From Collybia mongolica (lineage: Eukaryota > Basidiomycota > Agaricomycetes > Agaricales > Clitocybaceae): a DNA stretch of 64,000 bases. The stretch is from assembly GCA_013420905.1 (NCBI GenBank), contig JAAXNY010000002.1, positions 372,001 to 436,000 on the forward strand. Direction: 5' to 3'. Positions 58,851 through 64,000 of the stretch are shown here, in pieces; the stretch's first letter is position 1, and every line of letters starts with the position of its first letter. A program made the position numbers and the translations under genes. The notes beneath the pieces were generated by a model that searched no databases, was not told the DNA's origin, and was given only the letters and a program-made list of their open reading frames with translations.

Positions 58851-60530
58851 CTACCCACTACCACCAATATACCCAGGCGCCTGCACATCATACGACCTGA
58901 CCCGTACCGATCCCCCAAGCGCACTAGTCGCGTGATTGAATATCCCGAACCGATACCCCAAAAAGAAGTGCCAATCTGTGTTCAACAAGAACGATCCCCG
59001 GAGGCTTTTGAATGTCGTCCCATCCGTGCTGTACGAGAAGGTCGCGAGGCGATCGCTATTTGGTGCCACGTCTGCCTTGAGGCGCAGCCACAGAGGGGTT
59101 CCGCTGATAGATGCGGTACCGGCTGTCGTACCGATCGAAGTTGTCTGGAAGCTCGTGTCCATGTTGATCCCGGTAACGACGCGCACCTGCGCCACGCCAT
59201 TGTCCTTCGCAATGCCAATCCAGGCTGACATATCGCGCACTATAGCGAGACCTGCGCGGTTACCATTTGCCATTGACCTAAAGTCCATCACAATTGTGGC
59301 AGTTGCGGACTGTCCTGGAATGCGTTGCGTGAGCGTGTTGCGGGCATTGTAAAAATCGGTAGTGACGGTGGCTGTTCGGAGGGTAAGTCCGTTGTTGACA
59401 GTGAAACGGGATGTGTCGGGGGTGTGATTCCATTCCCAGCGAACCCCCAGCGATGTACCGGAGAAGTTATCGGTGCCAGTGTAGGATGGGACAGGATGGG
59501 CGGCCTCGGGGTCAGGGTACGTTGTACCAAAACTGCCGCTGACAAGCTAAGGAAGGCATAATAAGTATATGCAGGGGGAGGAAAAGCGAGGCTTACTTGT
59601 AATGAGGGCCAGCCATCGGATCCCCAATTCAATGGAGCGAGAACAGGGATGCGACCGATGGGATATGACCAAGTGGAGCACATGTGGTACCATTGTCCAT
59701 TTTTTCCTTGAGCATTGAACCCTGCACTGGGGGACTACCGCCAGGCACCGGCCCAAGAGCATTGCTGGTGAGGGTTCGTTTCGTGTATGGCCCGCACACT
59801 CCACTTGTGGACATGAGCACATACTCAGTGGCTGAGCTGGGATCGTCGGTGAAGAAGTAGTATTTACCATCCTTTTTGTAAATGCGAGTTCCTTCGCATT
59901 GAGCTAAGAAAGAGGAAATGGGAAACCAATTTCATGGGAAAGAGTACGACTTACACATTTCGGTGGGAAGGGTGTACACCACTTTGGTAGTAACAATACT
60001 CTTGAAATCCTTCGAAAGTTGCGCGATATACAGGTTTGTGCTTTTGTACGAGACGTATGGTGTTCCGTCATCGTCGACGAGGAGACCAGAGTCATACGTA
60101 CAGATACCCGGGAATTCCACTAGCTTTGTCCACGGACCCTCCGGCTTAGAGGCCGTGCAGACGAACGTGTGGAAAAAGTCTATACACCCTCCCCAGTACC
60201 ACTTGCCATCGTGCTGGTTAAAATCGAACCAGGATGCCCAGACACCACCAATATAGGCACGTTGACCGTTCTCCATGTTGTATTTCCCACCAAAGTCGCC
60301 GAGATTTGGCACGGAGTGGCCAATAAACTCCCAGTTGAAGAGGTCGTGGGAGCGGAGGAGAGGTGCACCTGGCGAATAGAATGCATGGTCGAAGCGGAGT
60401 AGTAGTAGATGCCGTTGACGTTCCGAATGTCGACGTCAGCTAGGTCGTTCCAGAGCACTGGGTTGGTGTATGCGTGCGCAATAGCGGGCAGTAGGGCTGC
60501 AACGCCAGCAAAAAGAGCCGGGACCTTCAT
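58851..60530 (-). pseudogene. GH43 glycosidase (arabinofuranosidase/xylosidase type) with two frameshifts
   Basis: A secreted hemicellulase by family. ATG 60530 starts a signal peptide (MKVPALFAGVAALLPAIAHA). The GH43 propeller follows with the catalytic Asp region NPVLWNDLADVD, then GIYYYSASTMH, SPGAPLLRSHDLFNW, NLGDFGGKYNMENGQRAYIG, GGVWASWFDFNQHDGKWYWG, CTYDSGLLVDDDGTPYVSY, ECEGT-like QCEGTRIYKKDGKYYFF (acid Glu), GRIPVLAPLNWGSDGWPSLQ, and a C-terminal beta-sandwich (GTDNFSGTSLGVRWEWNHTP to GYRFGIFNHATSALGG). Two breaks: near 60380-60381 the frame jumps between STMH and YSPGAP as if 2 nt were inserted; at the G-run 59729-59733 (5 instead of 6) the frame jumps between GGSP and AGFNAQGKNG. 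No intron of credible size explains either. If not sequencing errors, the gene is dead. Everything else is well conserved. Confidence 0.78.
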
Positions 60531-60592
60531 CTTGAAGGAGTCCTTGGGCGACAAGTACAAGTGTATTGTCTGGTACTGAGTGGCACAGTGTC

Positions 60593-60599
60593 TTTTATA
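60593..60599 (-). promoter_or_regulatory. TATA box of GH43 gene
   Basis: TATAAAA on the - strand, about 63 bp upstream of the ATG at 60530. It remains intact although the coding part seems broken. Confidence 0.5.
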
Positions 60600-63009
60600 G
60601 GTTGTTCTGCGGACTATTTCCTGCTCCAATGCGGATCCAAGACAAGTGGACCCTCTCAGGTCGAGGTGCCATCGTCAAAACCCGTCGAGCCATGCAACGC
60701 GATTTGTCAAAGAGCACATCCACGTTATCAACTCCGAAAATAAATCCCGTGTATCGACCAGCCACCAACCCAATCTTTTACTGAAAAGCTTGAACTCTTG
60801 CTTTTTTTTACTCTGCACCGGACCGCTTTGTATCTAACCCCACCCTTTTATCGTCCCACCGGATAGTTGAAAGGTGATGAGGGAAGAATTGTCAGAGACC
60901 AATGAAACAGGGCGTCTGAGTCGTCTGGACCTGCAGCTTAGGAGCTCAACACCATTCCGAAGAACAAGTCGGCTATACAACCCATAGGATGTGAACTGCA
61001 GACGAGTATCGGCGACGTCTGTTACGTGAATATCTGGTCCGAAGTTTGGAATTCTGCTGATTTCGGGCAGTCCAACAAGGCTCGCAGTTCCAACGAAAAA
61101 CCCATACCCTGCCTCTCCAGGGCCCGTTTAAAGCTCGCTTTTTAGACCAGCCATGGCCACTTTTGGATTCCTCAATGAAAAAGCGACTTGGAAGGGGCCA
61201 CATAGATCACTTTCGTCCCTACACTCCACATTTATTTTTAGACCGGTGTAGGGGCGGCAGAACGGGACGGTAAAAAGTGGAACATTGGGGTATCCACCGG
61301 GAAAATGTCGCACTTCGACCTTGTGATTGTGTATACCGACATACGAAGTTTCGAAATATCCCAGCATGCATGGCGTTGAGAGGCTGTATACGGGACAACC
61401 TTGCCGTGTCGGGCGTATGGGTGGTCTGGGCCGCGTTGTCATTGTCGTTGATGCAGGGCTCACAAAGCGTTGCGACCGCCGCGTTGTCCTATGTAAAGCA
61501 CCAAATTCCGGATAGGCGTTCCCATTCCCGCCATTCCTGGATGACTCCATCCCCACTCAAGATTCCCAATCCCAAATCCCACCATTTTGCCACATGTGTA
61601 TGAGTCCAGTTATGAAACCACTCCTCAAATGAAGCCCAAGCACGAGGAGTATGCAGGCTCGCGTGAATCCAGATATGTTAGACCGGGAGAGGGCTCTGTG
61701 TGCATTGCCTGTTACTGGGCCTATGTTCACTACTCGGTGGTAAGTTCCCGATAATCGATGGGTGGAATAAGCTCAGGGTGATTCGATTACTGAGATGACT
61801 CGCACAGGTTACTGGCGGAACTGGACGATAAACATGGGGAGTGTTGTCGACCATGGGCTTCGCACATGATGTGGCGAGGGCATTCCTCCTTTTCATAGCG
61901 GTTCGTTGGATTCTGAGGGGGGCGGAGAGTGGTGGGCCCTTAAGCTTCCATCCAACGTTCAACGGATAAGGGAACACGAACACGCCTTGGTGGGGTGGGG
62001 AGGACATGCAAACCCCGTCGGGTTCTGCAACATCGATGGGCAGTCTTTTCATGTATGAATATGTCAATAGAACATACTTTAGAAATGTTATACCCCTCGC
62101 TTTAATCCCGTCTCTATCGCTGTTGCTTGAAGAGATTTTACCCTTCCGGACGGGGACCAATTTCCCTCCTAAATTCCGAATCTCCTCCATCGAAATCCAT
62201 TGGCCCAGGGACCATGTACTATCAATCCCCATAACTCAATACGGAGGAAAGAGGGATTCCAGAGGTTGAAATTGGTGTGACGAACACAAGAGAATTGAAA
62301 AACACAGTAAAGAAGCGGGAAACAAGGCGTAACTCCCGAAAAGCGGAGCCGACCAACATACTCATGAACAACCAGCATCCTCAGCATTTTAAACGAGCGC
62401 CTCGTCATTTCTCAACACAACACTGGCGCGATACTACATGACATTCACTCACGAGTCGGACAATCCTAAGCTTTATTTAAGGGCAGAACTTCACCGCATC
62501 ATCGATAACCGCAGGAAAGTGTCACGAAACATCTTGGAAGTGGACTTGTGCTGGCTAACCTTATTGAAGTAAAGTATGATGGTGCTGGAGCGTACTTCTC
62601 AATGATTTGGACATAATCCACAGCGGCCAACTTCCAACTGTGGATGAAAGCCAGAGTCCTGACATCTTCGGGACGCTTGACAAGGTGTATCTAGGACTCA
62701 TATGGGTGCTTCCTGTGCATATACAGTTAGATCGAGGGGAATCTTTTCCTCATGCTGAGGAGGTGGTCACATCAAGAACAACATCGTCCATTCATGAGGC
62801 GACGGTCGCAAGGACGCTCCGCATCATCACAAAACGGATTAAAAGGCCCTCGAATAACATTCCGGAACATTGGTGTACATGCTGTCAAAAACGTAGTTAT
62901 ATTGAAAGGCCTAGGTCAGATCCAATCCGCAATACCGTATCATCACTTAACATGACCTGAAGATGTTACACTCTCGATGGGCGATCAGGGCGATGCCGGC
63001 GACATTTCC
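60600..63009. other. Intergenic, no supported gene
   Basis: About 2.4 kb. Open frames exist (61128-61556 -, 61277-61603 +, 61678-62232 - with ATG and 184 codons, 62607-62960 +), but none shows a domain, and they overlap on opposite strands. No inverted or tandem repeat was noticed. Confidence 0.4.
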
Positions 63010-64000
63010 TCATCGGTTGGAATCATCGTACTTGTAACCACGCTCCTGCATCTTTGGGAACTCGTACATCAGCTCCCAGCGAGTGGAACAGCGATATATC
63101 CCTGTCTCCAAATCCCCCAAACCTGTTCAGATGCACCCGGTCAATCCTAGCAACAACGACAGCAAAAAGGGCTTACCTCCATCGAACGGCGCTTCTGACC
63201 AATACTGGTCGCTTCCAATAGGACTCTCTTCGTAACTCTCTTGCGAACGGGGCGTGGAATTCCCACTCGAGATGGAAGGCTCGTCATCGCGATTGTAGTG
63301 CGTGGGTCCAGGGTCTTCAAATGATGCTCTGGGGGGCGGGGATCTCGTCACTGGCCTTGTGCTGTAGGCGAACTCATGCTGCTCTGGTGGCGGAGTGGCA
63401 GATTCCTCATGCAACGAATAGGTGTCCTCATATTGGTTTCTATATCCAGAAGGCCCGGCTACCGACGAATCCCTGCTCGAGGACCACGACCTGATGGAGG
63501 ACCGGACATAGGGAGAGAAGGCGCGATCATGCGACATTCTTCTGGTCCCGCCCTCCACTATGGCGCTGGATATCTCGCGCCCGACTGATTCGCCCATTCC
63601 CATGATCCGGTCCACAGATCTACTAGCTGGTTTCTCGTTCGGTTCCTGGGGCGATACTTCATCAGTATCCTGCATAGTGTTCGACGAATGGGTGGCTTAC
63701 ATTGGGGAAATCCAACATGCTTTTCAATCTCGCGATCTCCTGGCACTTATCGCGATGTTTAATCCAAAGTCCGGGATAATACCTACTACGCTTGTCCAAC
63801 TTTACCGTTTTCGCACACCCCCGGCATAAGACGCTGGTCTCAGTGACACGTGCTGCCCATGTATCAGCCTCAAGTGCTGCTTTTCGTTCCATCACATCTG
63901 TTTCGTACTTCCTTCTGGTCTGAGGAGCCGATGCTATAGCAGTTTGCAAGGGGTGGGATGGTTGGGCGACGATTGGTACACTTGTGCCACCAGTGCCACT
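63010..64000 (-). CDS. Hypothetical protein with CCHC-like zinc site, 5' part beyond the window
   Basis: Runs off the right end, so the N-terminus is missing. The first visible exon includes RKYETDVMERKAALEADTWA and a zinc-binding pattern C-x2-C..H-x3-C (VLCRGCAKTVKLDKRSRYY, then PGLWIKHRDKC). It is followed by an exon rich in Ser, Pro, Arg and Glu (SSIRSWSSSRDSS, SYEESPIGSDQYWSEAPFDG) and a short last exon after GTAAGCC..GAACAG: GDLETGIYRCSTRWELMYEF, PKMQERGYKYDDSNR and the stop at 63010. The Cys/His arrangement around KLDKRSRYYPGLW recalls uncharacterised agaricomycete proteins. A nucleic-acid or protein-binding role is only inferred. Confidence 0.7.

Noticed and set aside
61678..62232. 184-codon ATG-started frame on the - strand
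   Set aside because: No recognisable domain and no supporting neighbours; kept only as an open frame within the intergenic note.

Overview
The window is nuclear DNA of a filamentous basidiomycete, most likely a mushroom-forming, wood- or litter-decaying agaricomycete. Genes are cut by many short introns (about 40-100 nt, GT..AG) and lie close together on both strands. The content fits that lifestyle: a bicupin oxalate decarboxylase, a GH10 xylanase, a GH43 arabinofuranosidase/xylosidase-like gene, a secreted DUF1996 protein, and agaricomycete-type HNH, F-box, alpha-kinase and integrase-like families. All gene models are my own splicing by eye, so exon ends and 5' starts are approximate unless stated.

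Layout. 0.1-2 kb: forkhead transcription factor (-). 2-6 kb: mostly intergenic, with one acidic conserved hypothetical gene (-). 6-11 kb: a tight housekeeping group of THG1 tRNA-His guanylyltransferase (+), a Ubp8/USP22-like deubiquitinase (-) and a HIT-family hydrolase (+); the last two start almost back to back. 12.3-14.9 kb: oxalate decarboxylase (+). 15.4-18.4 kb: large Ser/Pro-rich unknown gene (-). 18.4-22.6 kb: gene-poor, with a complete small inverted-repeat transposon (MITE) and two diverged copies of an unknown sequence facing each other. 22.6-24.4 kb: ECM11-like gene (-). 25.4-26.8 kb: GH10 xylanase (+). 27.3-28.3 kb: F-box protein (-), divergent from an isochorismatase-family hydrolase (+). 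30.4-32.2 kb: atypical RING protein with SUMO-interaction-like motifs (-). 33.2-34 kb: small unknown gene (+). 36.2-38.9 kb: DUF1996 secreted protein (-).

41.2-48.25 kb is an island unlike everything around it. It is AT-rich and strikingly poor in CpG. It holds a broken integrase-core-like gene (+) and an alpha-kinase gene (-) with in-frame stops that each look like C-to-T changes. A foldback element sits at its left edge. At its right edge is a 5'-truncated LINE with a 33-nt A-tail and a 15-bp target-site duplication. It reads as a methylated or RIP-like decayed transposable/duplicated segment that later received a retroposon.

After the island come a mitochondrial ICT1/mL62-type GGQ hydrolase (+, 48.5-49.2 kb), a TKL-type kinase with a C-terminal armadillo-like region (-, 50-53.3 kb), an HNH-nuclease-family protein (+, 54.3-55.6 kb), a leucine-rich-repeat protein (-, 56-58 kb), the GH43 gene with two apparent frameshifts (-, 58.9-60.5 kb), and the 3' part of a zinc-binding hypothetical gene running off the right end (-, 63-64 kb). 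I did not find a convincing multigene new system. The most unusual region is the CpG-depleted island.
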